Part shown: piece by piece, positions 1 to 7,885 of the stretch
Position numbering within the stretch: position 1 is the first letter of the stretch
Layout: every line of letters starts with the position of its first letter
Assembly (NCBI GenBank): GCA_024685635.1
Contig: JAIKVP010000166.1
Coordinates: forward strand, 1-56,369
Direction: 5' to 3'
Origin: Lachnospiraceae bacterium
GTDB lineage: Bacteria > Bacillota > Clostridia > Lachnospirales > Lachnospiraceae
DNA: 56,369 nt
Made by a program: the position numbers and the translations under genes
Notes under the pieces: model-generated
Seen by the model: only the letters and a program-made list of their open reading frames with translations
Database searches by the model: none
What the model was told of the DNA's origin: nothing

Positions 1-1035
1 ACTAAGTATAAATTTGTTGATATAGTTTTTGGTACTCATAACATTTTTAAATTCGCTGAGATTTTTGATACAAGGCTAGAGTCAGGCTCTTCTGTTATTG
101 ATATCTGGTATAGGACCGATGAGATAGTTGAGGATCTTCCATCCGAGAGAAAATACTCATTTAAGGCTGGAGTTAATATTATGTATGGCTGCAACAATTT
201 CTGTAGCTTTTGTATTGTGCCTTATGTTAGGGGACGTGAGAGAAGCCGTAATCCAAGGGACATTATCAAGGAGATTAGACAGCTGGTAGCTGACGGTTGC
301 ACTGAGGTTACCTTGCTTGGACAAAATGTTAATTCTTATGGTAAGACCTTAGAGGATAAGATGACATTTGCAGAATTGTTAGAGTTAGTTTGTCAGGTTG
401 ATGGACTTAAGAGAGTTAGATTTATGACATCTCATCCTAAGGATTTGCCAGATGAACTTATTGAGGTTATGGCTAAGGAGCCTAAGATTTGCAAGCATTT
501 TCATCTTCCTTTACAGACTGGTAGTGACAGGCTTTTAAAGGAAATGAATAGAAGATATGACAAGGCTAGATACTTAGAATTGGTTGATAAATTAAGGACT
601 GCTATGCCTGAAATATCAATTACGACAGATATAATTGTTGGCTATCCTGGCGAGACTGAAGAGGACTTTAATGACACCTTAGATGTCGTAAGAAAGGCTC
701 GCTATGATGCAGCATTTACATTTATTTATTCGATGAGATCTGGCACTCCTGCAGCGAAAAAAGAGCAGCTTGATAAGGATCTTGTTAAGGTTAGATTTGA
801 TAAGCTGTTAAAGGAAGTTCAGGATATCGCTAAGGAGAGAACTAACAGATTTGAGGGTGCTATAAAAGAGGTTTTAGTTGAGTCGGTTAATGACCACGAA
901 GAAGGCATGGTTACTGGAAGAACGGACAATAATTTGCTTGTTCATTTTAAGGGAGATGAGTCCTTAATTGGCTCTTATGTAAATGTAAAATTAACTCAAG
1001 GTAAGGATTTTTATTATATTGGTGAAATGGTATAA
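1..1035 (+). CDS. miaB: tRNA-2-methylthio-N6-dimethylallyladenosine synthase MiaB (5' truncated)
   Basis: Radical-SAM methylthiotransferase that adds a 2-methylthio group to i6A37 of tRNAs reading UNN codons. The frame is open from base 1, so the start and most of the N-terminal MTTase domain lie outside the window. The visible part has the SAM cluster motif CNNFCSFC just after the in-frame ATG at 181, followed by VPYVRGRERSR, the typical MiaB signature, then the radical-SAM barrel and a C-terminal TRAM-like segment (VLVESVN to the stop). The ATG at 181 cannot be the true start because it would remove upstream conserved sequence (GVNIMYGC). The stop is 13 bases before mutS; miaB-mutS is a common pairing in Firmicutes. 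Confidence 0.95.
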   Translation, partial: TKYKFVDIVFGTHNIFKFAEIFDTRLESGSSVIDIWYRTDEIVEDLPSERKYSFKAGVNIMYGCNNFCSFCIVPYVRGRERSRNPRDIIKEIRQLVADGCTEVTLLGQNVNSYGKTLEDKMTFAELLELVCQVDGLKRVRFMTSHPKDLPDELIEVMAKEPKICKHFHLPLQTGSDRLLKEMNRRYDKARYLELVDKLRTAMPEISITTDIIVGYPGETEEDFNDTLDVVRKARYDAAFTFIYSMRSGTPAAKKEQLDKDLVKVRFDKLLKEVQDIAKERTNRFEGAIKEVLVESVNDHEEGMVTGRTDNNLLVHFKGDESLIGSYVNVKLTQGKDFYYIGEMV

Positions 1036-1048
1036 AGTGAGGTAAATT

Positions 1049-3685
1049 ATGGCTGAGTTAACACCCATGATGCAACAGTATTTTGAGATTAAAAATGAAT
1101 ATTCTGATTGCATTTTATTCTATCGTTTGGGTGATTTTTATGAAATGTTTTTTGATGATGCTTTGACTGCTTCTAAGCTTCTTGAGATTACACTTACAGG
1201 AAGAAACTGCGGTCAGGAGGAGAAGGCGCCTATGTGTGGTGTGCCTTTTCACTCTGCAGATGTCTATATCAATAAGCTTGTCAAGCTTGGGAAAAAGGTT
1301 GCAATCTGCGAGCAGGTTGAGGATCCGAAGCTTGCTAAGGGGCTAGTTAAACGAGACGTTATAAGGATTATTACACCTGGCACTAATATTACAGACCAGG
1401 ATTTAGACGAGTCTAAAAATAGATATTTGATGGCGATATATAAGGCTGATGATTCTTATGGTATCGCTGTTTCTGATATTACAACAGGAGATTTTAGGGC
1501 TACATATGTCGATTCGCCTTCTAAAGTAAGAGACGAGATTCATAAGCTCGTTCCAGCGGAGATTATCTGCAATTCTTCTTTCTTTAACAACGCTGAAGTT
1601 TCTGAGACGGTTAATTTTACCTATCTTCGTGAGCAGTTAAATATTGCGATCACAGAGTTATCGAGTCACTATTTTACGGAGAGTCAGGCTATTGACGCTA
1701 TTTATAAGCATTTTCATGTCAAGTCACTTGAGGGATTAGGCCTAAATGACTTAGGAGCAGGTGTTATCGCTGTTGGCGTGACTTTGGAGTATTTATTAGA
1801 GACTCAAAAGGATCAGCTTGGACATATCTTATCTGTAACCCCTTATGTCACTGATGAATTCATGCTCATTGATTCATCTACAAGAAGAAATCTAGAGCTT
1901 ACTGAGACTTTAAGAGAGAAGTCTAAGAGGGGCTCTCTTCTTTGGGTGCTTGATAAGACCAAGACTGCAATGGGTGCTAGACATTTAAGGACTGATATTG
2001 AGCAGCCAATTCTAGACCCTGAAGAGCTTAATAAGAGGTATGACACTATTGAGTGCTTAAACAGTCACATGATGGAGAGAGAGGAGCTAAGAGAGTATTT
2101 AAGCTCTATTTACGACCTTGAGAGGCTTATGATGAGGATAAGCTTAAAGACTGTCAATCCTAGAGATATGATTGCATTTAAGAATTCTCTTGCTATGCTA
2201 CCACATATTAAGACTGTTATTTCTGAGCTTGATTTGGGCATTTTTTCATATATTAATGATGAGTTTGATGACTTAAAAGACTTATATTCGCTTATAGATT
2301 CTGCTATTATTGATGATCCACCACTCGCATTAAAAGAGGGCGGCATCATTAAGGACGGCTTTGATAAAGAGCTTGATGAAATTAAGAATATCAAGCTTAA
2401 CGGCAAGGAATGGCTGTCTAACTACGAGGAAAATGAAAAAGAAAAGACAGGAATTAAGAACTTAAGAATTAAGTATAATAAGATATTTGGCTATGTTATT
2501 GAGGTCACTAATTCCTACAAGGATCTGGTTCCGGAGGAATATATCAGAAAGCAGACCTTAGCTAACTGTGAGCGCTATGTTACAGAGGAATTAAATCGTA
2601 TTGCCAATGATATAGTAGGCGCTGAAGATAAGCTTAATTCGATGGAATATGAGCTTTTTAGTAAGGTTAGAGATAGCATTTTTGAAAATGTTAAAAGGGT
2701 TGAAAATACTGCTCATCTTATTGCTTTGTTAGACGAGTTTGCATCACTTGCCTATGTTGCTGACCACAATAAGTATGTAAGACCGAAACTTAATACTGAT
2801 GGTGTGATTGACATCAAGGACGGAAGACATCCTGTAGTTGAGAAAATGCTAGCGAATGATGCCTTCATTTGCAATGATACCTATCTTGACTTAAATGATA
2901 ACAGGGTGTCAATTATTACTGGTCCTAATATGGCTGGTAAGTCGACTTATATGAGGCAGACTGCCCTTATTGTTTTGATGGCTCAGGCGGGGTCTTATGT
3001 TCCTGCTTCATTTGCTAATATTGGAATATGTGACAGGATATTTACGAGGGTTGGAGCTAGTGATGACTTGGCTAGCGGGCAGTCTACATTTATGGTTGAG
3101 ATGAGCGAGGTTGCTAACATTTTAAGAAATGCAAGTGATAAGTCGCTACTCATTTTAGACGAGATTGGTAGGGGAACTTCTACCTATGACGGGCTTTCTA
3201 TTGCATGGTCTGTAGTTGAATATATTGCTAATCCTAAGCTCCTAGGAGCTAAGGCTTTATTTGCGACCCATTATCATGAGCTTACTGAGCTTGAGGGAAA
3301 GTTAAATGGAGTTAATAATTATTGCATTACTGTTAAGGAGGAGGGCGAGGATATTGTCTTTCTTCGTAAGATAGTAAAAGGTGGTGCTGATAAGAGCTAT
3401 GGTATTGAGGTTGCCAGGCTTGCGGGCGTTCCTAAGCTTGTTCTGATGAGGGCTAAGGAGATTTTAGATGGGCTTGTTGACGAGGATGAGATTAGTGTTA
3501 AGGCGGAGAAGATTTCTGTCAGCGAGGCTATTAAGAAGGTTGATAAGGCGACGGAGAGGCAGATGAGTCTGTTTGATTTTGCTGGGCCTAATCCGGTTGT
3601 TGAGAGGATTAAGGCGCTTGATGTGGATAATTTGACGCCGATGCAGGCGCTAAAAATATTGTCGGAGTTGAAGAGAGAGGTTTAG
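1049..3685 (+). CDS. mutS: DNA mismatch repair protein MutS
   Basis: Mismatch-recognition ATPase of methyl-independent mismatch repair. At 878 residues it is full length for MutS1. The mismatch-contacting FYE motif is at residues 30-32, Walker A GPNMAGKST at 625-633 and Walker B LLILDEIGRG around 700-708 with D704 and E705, followed by the HYHEL signature. The short C-terminal region resembles the MutS dimerisation segment. The start is an ATG preceded by AGTGAGGTAA. mutL, which often follows mutS in Clostridia, is absent; the next 550 bases are repeats and then a sensor kinase. Confidence 0.97.
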   Translation: MAELTPMMQQYFEIKNEYSDCILFYRLGDFYEMFFDDALTASKLLEITLTGRNCGQEEKAPMCGVPFHSADVYINKLVKLGKKVAICEQVEDPKLAKGLVKRDVIRIITPGTNITDQDLDESKNRYLMAIYKADDSYGIAVSDITTGDFRATYVDSPSKVRDEIHKLVPAEIICNSSFFNNAEVSETVNFTYLREQLNIAITELSSHYFTESQAIDAIYKHFHVKSLEGLGLNDLGAGVIAVGVTLEYLLETQKDQLGHILSVTPYVTDEFMLIDSSTRRNLELTETLREKSKRGSLLWVLDKTKTAMGARHLRTDIEQPILDPEELNKRYDTIECLNSHMMEREELREYLSSIYDLERLMMRISLKTVNPRDMIAFKNSLAMLPHIKTVISELDLGIFSYINDEFDDLKDLYSLIDSAIIDDPPLALKEGGIIKDGFDKELDEIKNIKLNGKEWLSNYEENEKEKTGIKNLRIKYNKIFGYVIEVTNSYKDLVPEEYIRKQTLANCERYVTEELNRIANDIVGAEDKLNSMEYELFSKVRDSIFENVKRVENTAHLIALLDEFASLAYVADHNKYVRPKLNTDGVIDIKDGRHPVVEKMLANDAFICNDTYLDLNDNRVSIITGPNMAGKSTYMRQTALIVLMAQAGSYVPASFANIGICDRIFTRVGASDDLASGQSTFMVEMSEVANILRNASDKSLLILDEIGRGTSTYDGLSIAWSVVEYIANPKLLGAKALFATHYHELTELEGKLNGVNNYCITVKEEGEDIVFLRKIVKGGADKSYGIEVARLAGVPKLVLMRAKEILDGLVDEDEISVKAEKISVSEAIKKVDKATERQMSLFDFAGPNPVVERIKALDVDNLTPMQALKILSELKREV

Positions 3686-3713
3686 CGTGGGAGTGATGGG
3701 GGGAGGGACGGAC

Positions 3714-3856
3714 GATGCGGCGAGTGGGGTTTTCTTTCGGGCACGCTTTCGCTGCGCTCGGCTCGTAGCGGTACTAAATTCGCGCGGCGCTACGCTTGCG
3801 CTCATTAAGTACCGACGGCCTCACAGCACCCGATAGAAAACCCCACTCACCGCATC
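3714..3856. repeat. Nested palindromic element downstream of mutS
   Basis: Two 31-base arms, 3714-3744 and 3826-3856, are inverted copies differing at about four positions; both contain GAGTGGGGTTTTCT or its complement. Inside, a second inverted pair (CGGTACT near 3769-3775, AGTACCG near 3808-3814) flanks a GC-rich core containing CGCTACGCTTGCGCTC. The element starts 28 bases after the mutS stop. It could fold as a long cruciform or RNA hairpin and resembles a REP/BIME or MITE-like non-coding repeat; it codes for no transposase. There is no uridine tract after the outer stem, so simple termination is not evident. Confidence 0.75.
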
Positions 3857-3923
3857 TGTTTGGTTAAAGTGCATCACTGGCCACTCGGGGTGGCAAAGCC
3901 ACCGGGCGCAAGGTGTTTTGGTT

Positions 3924-4128
3924 GTGCTCGCCGGTCGCACATTGCTTCGCTCGTGCTCGGTGGGGCGCAAGGTGCTTCGCTCGTGCTCGCCAGTCGCACA
4001 TTGCTTCGCTCGTGCTCGCCGGTCGCACATTGCTTCGCTCGTGCTCGGTGGGGCGCACGGTGTTTTGTTTGTGCTCGGGGGGCGCACGTTGTTTCGCTCA
4101 TGCTTAGGGGGCGCATTTTGCTTTGTTT
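3924..4128. repeat. Degenerate tandem repeat (minisatellite), seven units of 29-30 bp
   Basis: Seven consecutive units begin at about 3924, 3953, 3983, 4012, 4041, 4071 and 4100, most starting GTGCTCG and ending TTGCTTCGCTC, with partial units on each side. Two unit types alternate: GCCGGTCGCACA-like and GTGGGGCGCA-like. The block is much richer in G+C than the surrounding genes and is strongly G-biased on the plus strand. Several reading frames are open through it only because the repeat lacks stops; no frame has a convincing ribosome binding site. The rest of the 3686-4241 gap holds the palindrome at 3714-3856 and a promoter at 4145-4173. Confidence 0.85.
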
Positions 4129-4144
4129 GTGCCGTTGGGTGTGG

Positions 4145-4173
4145 TTGTGCAAATTGGGGTGGAGTGGTATAAT
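4145..4173 (+). promoter_or_regulatory. Sigma-A-type promoter for the hybrid sensor kinase
   Basis: TTGTGC at 4145-4150 and a perfect TATAAT at 4168-4173 are separated by 17 bases, giving a leader of roughly 60 bases before the kinase ATG. The -35 hexamer lies in the degenerate last tandem repeat unit, so repeat expansion or contraction could change upstream promoter context. Confidence 0.55.
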
Positions 4174-4241
4174 GGGGTGTCCGGGGTGACTTAATTACTG
4201 GCGAGATTAGTGGACGGATTGTTTTTTGGGGAGGTTATGTT

Positions 4242-6815
4242 ATGGGCAAGAATCTCGCGAAAGATAGTGATAAGGGGAATTATACATTAAAGAATCTTTT
4301 GATTTCTATTGCAGTTATTATCTTTTTCGTTTCCATTATATTTTATTATTATAGAATGATATATGTTGAGAAGAGGAGCTCAATTATTAAGGATGGGCAG
4401 ATGAGCGCTATCAAGACTTCTGACCAGGTGGGGGATTATTTGTCAGCAAGTATTGAGGCGGTTGAGCTCACTTCTTACACTATGGAGAAAATGCTTGTTG
4501 ATGGCGAGTCTGCTGACGACATTTTAAATTATATTGTTGGTCAGACCACGTCTGTTCAGAGCACAGTATTTGAGAATACTACTGGTATTTATGCTTATAC
4601 TAAGAACGGGGATTATCTTGATGGCGCGGGCTGGGTGCCTGATCCTGGTTATGATCCCACAACTCGTCCATGGTATATTAAAGCTAGGGAAAATGATGGA
4701 AATGTCACATTAATTGATCCATATCTTGACGCACAGACCGGTACTATTATGATGTCCATAGCTAAGATGCTTTCTGACGGAATCAGTGTGGTTTCAATGG
4801 ATATCAATCTCGGAAGAATTCAGCTTATCACCGAGGAAGCAGTTAAGTCTGGCAATTCTGATTATGTTGTAATTTTAGACAGCGATGATATAGTTGTTGC
4901 TCATTCTAACAAAGAAGATGCCGGCAAGGATTACAGCAAGGTTGAGGATGGCTTTTGGGCCAAGGTAATGGAGCTTGTATATAATTCTGAGGATGAATAC
5001 GCTGAATTAGAATATAATAACGAGCATTATATTATATATAATATGGTTTTGGACAGTGGCTGGAAATGCCTTACAATCAGCAATTCTACAAGTACATTTA
5101 AGCCTTTAATTGTGATACTTGTCACAACAATTGCCATTGTATTAGTCATTGTTATTATCCTGACCTATATCATGTACAATTCTTCAAGAAGATTATATAT
5201 GGCAGATAAGCTAAACAAGCAGCTTTCTTCAATTGCCAATACATTTTACTCACTTTTTGACATTGACGTTATGAGAAATAGCTACAGCCTTATTAAATCA
5301 ATCGATCAACTAGAGTCAGAGGAAGCAGAGCGTCCAATTGCAAATGCTAAAGAGGCTCTAAAAGAGGCTTCAATCTCGATGTCCAGCGAGATTTCCAAAA
5401 ATGATGTTCTTGATTTTATTGATTTTAACAGACTAAATGAGCGATTGAGAAAGCAGGATACTATAGCTTTAGAGTTCTTAAGCAACAACAATGTATGGTG
5501 TCGCTTGAGATTTGTTGTGTCAAAAAGAAATCCAGATGGCACGATTAATCATGTTTTATGGATTGTTGAAGGAATTGACGAGGAGAAGAGAAGAAGGGAT
5601 CAGCTTATTGAAATGTCTGAGAAGGCATTTGCTGAGAGCAAGGCCAAATCTGACTTCCTTTCAAATATGTCTCATGAGATTAGAACGCCTATTAATGCTG
5701 TGTTGGGCATGAATGAGATGATTCTTCGTGAGAGTAAAGAGGAAAATATTCTAGGATACTCGGAGGACATTAAGAATTCTGGTAATACCCTGCTTAATCT
5801 CATTAATGACATTTTAGATTTCTCAAAGATTGAATCTGGCAAGATTGAGATTGTGCCGGTTAATTATGACTTATCCGTTTCGGTTAATGAGCTCGCCTCA
5901 ATGATTAAAGCAAGAGCTGACGCTAAGGGACTTCAATTTGTTCTTGAGATAAATGAGAAAACACCTAAAAAACTATACGGTGACGAAGTTCGCATAAAGC
6001 AGGTTATCACTAACATTTTAACCAATGCTGTTAAGTATACAGAAAAAGGCTCTATAACATTTTCTGTTGATTATGAAAATGTTAAAGGCGAGCCGGACGC
6101 CATTATGCTTAATGTTTCGGTTAAGGATACTGGTATCGGAATTAAGAAAGAGGATATTGATAAGCTGTTTGTTGAATATGAGCGAATTGAAGAGAAGAGA
6201 AATAGGCATATTGAAGGTACAGGACTTGGAATGAGTATAACTAAGAGCTTGCTTGAGCTTATGGGTAGTACAATTCAGGTTGACAGTGTCTATGGTATTG
6301 GCTCTAAGTTTTCATTTTCAATAAAGCAAAAGTTTGTGTCTTCTGAAACTGTTGGAGATAATAAGGTTAGTTACGAGAAGGTTTCAAAGGATCGCAAAAA
6401 GTATAAGGCGAAGTTTGTGGCTCCTGACGCTGAGCTTTTGGTTATTGATGACAATATGATGAATATTGCTGTATTTAAGAGACTGTTAAAGCAGACAGAG
6501 CTTAAGATTGATTCTGCTGAGAGTGGAGATGAGGGCTTGGCTCTTACTAAAGACAAGAAATACGACATCATTTTCATTGATCATATGATGCCTAAGAAGT
6601 CTGGAATAGAGACCTTAGAGGAGTTAAAGCAGGATGATGACAATCCAAATCAGGAGAGTGTTACTATATGTTTGACCGCCAATGCAATCGCTGGTGTCAG
6701 GGATAAGTATATTGAAGCGGGATTTGATGATTATCTTTCTAAACCGATCGATACTAATAAGCTAGAGAATATGCTGATTGAGTACCTTCCGGATGAGAAG
6801 GTGAAGATGAATTAG
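4242..6815 (+). CDS. Membrane hybrid sensor histidine kinase (dCache - HisKA - HATPase - receiver)
   Basis: Predicted two-pass membrane sensor of 857 residues. TM1 is about 17-41 and TM2 about 288-312; between them lies an extracytoplasmic double-Cache-like domain with the characteristic TRPWYIKA segment near residue 143. A PAS-like stretch with little recognisable sequence follows, then HisKA with SHEIRTP (H478), HATPase_c (N box around 590, DTGIGI near 629, GTGLGM near 659), and a C-terminal receiver with acidic pocket IDD, phospho-acceptor D780 in FIDHMMP and the LSKP lysine. The start has GGGGAGG upstream. No response regulator or phosphotransfer gene is adjacent, so its output partner is unknown. 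The Cache fold suggests a small-molecule ligand; which one cannot be read from the sequence. Confidence 0.9.
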   Translation: MGKNLAKDSDKGNYTLKNLLISIAVIIFFVSIIFYYYRMIYVEKRSSIIKDGQMSAIKTSDQVGDYLSASIEAVELTSYTMEKMLVDGESADDILNYIVGQTTSVQSTVFENTTGIYAYTKNGDYLDGAGWVPDPGYDPTTRPWYIKARENDGNVTLIDPYLDAQTGTIMMSIAKMLSDGISVVSMDINLGRIQLITEEAVKSGNSDYVVILDSDDIVVAHSNKEDAGKDYSKVEDGFWAKVMELVYNSEDEYAELEYNNEHYIIYNMVLDSGWKCLTISNSTSTFKPLIVILVTTIAIVLVIVIILTYIMYNSSRRLYMADKLNKQLSSIANTFYSLFDIDVMRNSYSLIKSIDQLESEEAERPIANAKEALKEASISMSSEISKNDVLDFIDFNRLNERLRKQDTIALEFLSNNNVWCRLRFVVSKRNPDGTINHVLWIVEGIDEEKRRRDQLIEMSEKAFAESKAKSDFLSNMSHEIRTPINAVLGMNEMILRESKEENILGYSEDIKNSGNTLLNLINDILDFSKIESGKIEIVPVNYDLSVSVNELASMIKARADAKGLQFVLEINEKTPKKLYGDEVRIKQVITNILTNAVKYTEKGSITFSVDYENVKGEPDAIMLNVSVKDTGIGIKKEDIDKLFVEYERIEEKRNRHIEGTGLGMSITKSLLELMGSTIQVDSVYGIGSKFSFSIKQKFVSSETVGDNKVSYEKVSKDRKKYKAKFVAPDAELLVIDDNMMNIAVFKRLLKQTELKIDSAESGDEGLALTKDKKYDIIFIDHMMPKKSGIETLEELKQDDDNPNQESVTICLTANAIAGVRDKYIEAGFDDYLSKPIDTNKLENMLIEYLPDEKVKMN

Positions 6816-6920
6816 GTTAAATCGATAATTTAGAAATTCCTTTAACATGAATGTCAATTATAGAGTAGTTATGGCTGTCTGGTTTAGGGTATTTGAATTA
6901 GATAATTAAGATAAATCAAG

Positions 6921-6976
6921 AAAAATCCGGTCTTGAAATTTAGAGTTTATACTCTAGATTATGAGACCGGATTTTT
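6921..6976. terminator. Bidirectional intrinsic terminator between convergent genes
   Basis: A perfect 13-base stem (6921-6933 with 6964-6976, containing ATCCGGTCT) has A5 on the left and T5 on the right, with a second 6-base stem TAGAGT/ACTCTA in the loop. It lies between the plus-strand kinase and the minus-strand ybjQ-like operon and can serve both. Confidence 0.85.
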
Positions 6977-7030
6977 GTTTCATTTGTTATTATAAGTGTT
7001 TAGAAACTGCTTAGTTTATGATTTAATATA

Positions 7031-7345
7031 TCAGTTCTTAAATTTAACTGCAGTTCCGTAAGCAATTACTTCAGCGGCTCCAGCCATGATAGCTGATGAA
7101 GAGTAGCGAATATTAACAATTGCGTCAGCATTTAATAACTCTGCTTCATTTACCATTCGCTTAGTTGCTAAAGCTCTTGCGTTATTCATCATCTCGTTGT
7201 AAGAATTAAGCTCGCCACCGACTAAGGTTTTAAGGCTTTGTGTGATGTCACTTCCTACATTTTTTGACTGAATAGTGCTACCTTTAACTAGGCCAAGCAT
7301 TTCAAGCTCTTTACCGCTGATGTAATCAGTATTTACTAAGATCAT
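7031..7345 (-). CDS. YbjQ/UPF0145 family protein
   Basis: A 104-residue protein of the YbjQ (UPF0145) family, predicted to form a small cytoplasmic oligomer; its biochemical role is not established. The family pattern is clear: N-terminal TDYI, a central AxxxM-rich helix, then NADAIVNIRY and a C-terminal AYGTAV strand. The longer frame beginning at 7363 is unlikely, because GGAGGGG lies seven bases ahead of the ATG at 7345. The start overlaps the end of the upstream membrane-protein gene by 20 bases, so the two are probably translationally coupled. Confidence 0.85.
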   Translation of the reverse strand: MILVNTDYISGKELEMLGLVKGSTIQSKNVGSDITQSLKTLVGGELNSYNEMMNNARALATKRMVNEAELLNADAIVNIRYSSSAIMAGAAEVIAYGTAVKFKN

Positions 7346-7553
7346 CTTCTTCCCCTCCTTCAATTTCTTTGATTCTTTCTATGCATACATATATCATGCC
7401 TACTCCGAAAATAAGTGGAATAAGACCGACTAATAATTTGAGTATTATTCCAGGTAGAAATGCGATGATAAAGGCGAAGTATAAGATATAGTATATGACT
7501 AGTATTACAGTGATAACGATTGGCGCTATCATTTTCTTAGAATGCTCATCCAT
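7326..7553 (-). CDS. Small two-TM membrane protein, function unknown
   Basis: A 75-residue protein with two hydrophobic segments (about residues 9-31 and 34-56) separated by a short turn, and an acidic C-terminal tail (EGGEEDD). The ATG at 7553 is chosen because GAGGTGG sits six bases upstream; a GTG three codons earlier overlaps that site. It is the first gene of a two-gene minus-strand operon with the YbjQ-like gene. I recognise no family; an accessory membrane partner for the YbjQ-like protein is only an inference from coupling. Confidence 0.7.
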   Translation of the reverse strand: MDEHSKKMIAPIVITVILVIYYILYFAFIIAFLPGIILKLLVGLIPLIFGVGMIYVCIERIKEIEGGEEDDLSKY

Positions 7554-7577
7554 AAATTCCACCTCATTTCTTGCTTT

Positions 7578-7606
7578 ATTTTATAATTTATGGGGGATGG
7601 TGTCAA
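7578..7606 (-). promoter_or_regulatory. Sigma-A promoter for the membrane protein/ybjQ operon
   Basis: Read on the minus strand, TTGACA (7606-7601) and TAAAAT (7583-7578) are separated by 17 bases, about 25 bases ahead of the start codon. Confidence 0.65.
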
Positions 7607-7633
7607 TTGCTTTTTGCTAGGGGAGAATTTATC

Positions 7634-7661
7634 TTGCCTCTAATTTGTGATATATTATAAA
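7634..7661 (+). promoter_or_regulatory. Possible sigma-A promoter for the pgeF leader
   Basis: TTGCCT (7634-7639) and TATAAA (7656-7661) are 16 bases apart and lie just before the 74-bp repeats. If used, the transcript would begin with the repeat array, giving pgeF a leader of over 200 bases. Confidence 0.4.
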
Positions 7662-7676
7662 AAGCGACGAATTTAA

Positions 7677-7876
7677 GTGAGTAGAGTGTATATCTTCGCC
7701 TTTGCTAGAGCGAAAGTGGAAGAAGCAAGATGGGAAAGCGAAGATTTAGGGTGAGTAGAGTGTATATCTTCGCTTTTGCTAGAGCGAAAGTGTAAGAAGC
7801 AAGATGGGAAAGCGAAGATTTAGGGTGAGTAGAGTACATATCTTCGCCTTGCTAGAGCGAAAGTGGAAGAAACGAG
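7677..7876 (+). repeat. Three tandem 74-bp repeats, each able to form a hairpin, upstream of pgeF
   Basis: Copies start at 7677, 7751 and 7825; the first two differ at two of 74 positions and the third is a shorter variant that runs into the pgeF ribosome binding site (GAGGTAAAG). Copies one and two contain an inverted pair, ATCTTCGC with GCGAAGAT, which extends to 11 base pairs in copy two. This array fills most of the 332-base gap 7554-7885. Copies one and two each contain an ATG with a short frame (MGKRRFRVSRV...), without a good ribosome binding site. Confidence 0.85.
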
Positions 7877-7885
7877 GTAAAGCTT

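Noticed and set aside
3924..4128. Possible CRISPR array
   Set aside because: The units are directly contiguous 29-30 bp repeats with no distinct spacers and no cas genes nearby.
3821..4189. Six overlapping open frames of 64-109 codons on both strands
   Set aside because: They all run through the GC-rich tandem repeat, share no RBS, and exist because the repeat lacks stop codons.
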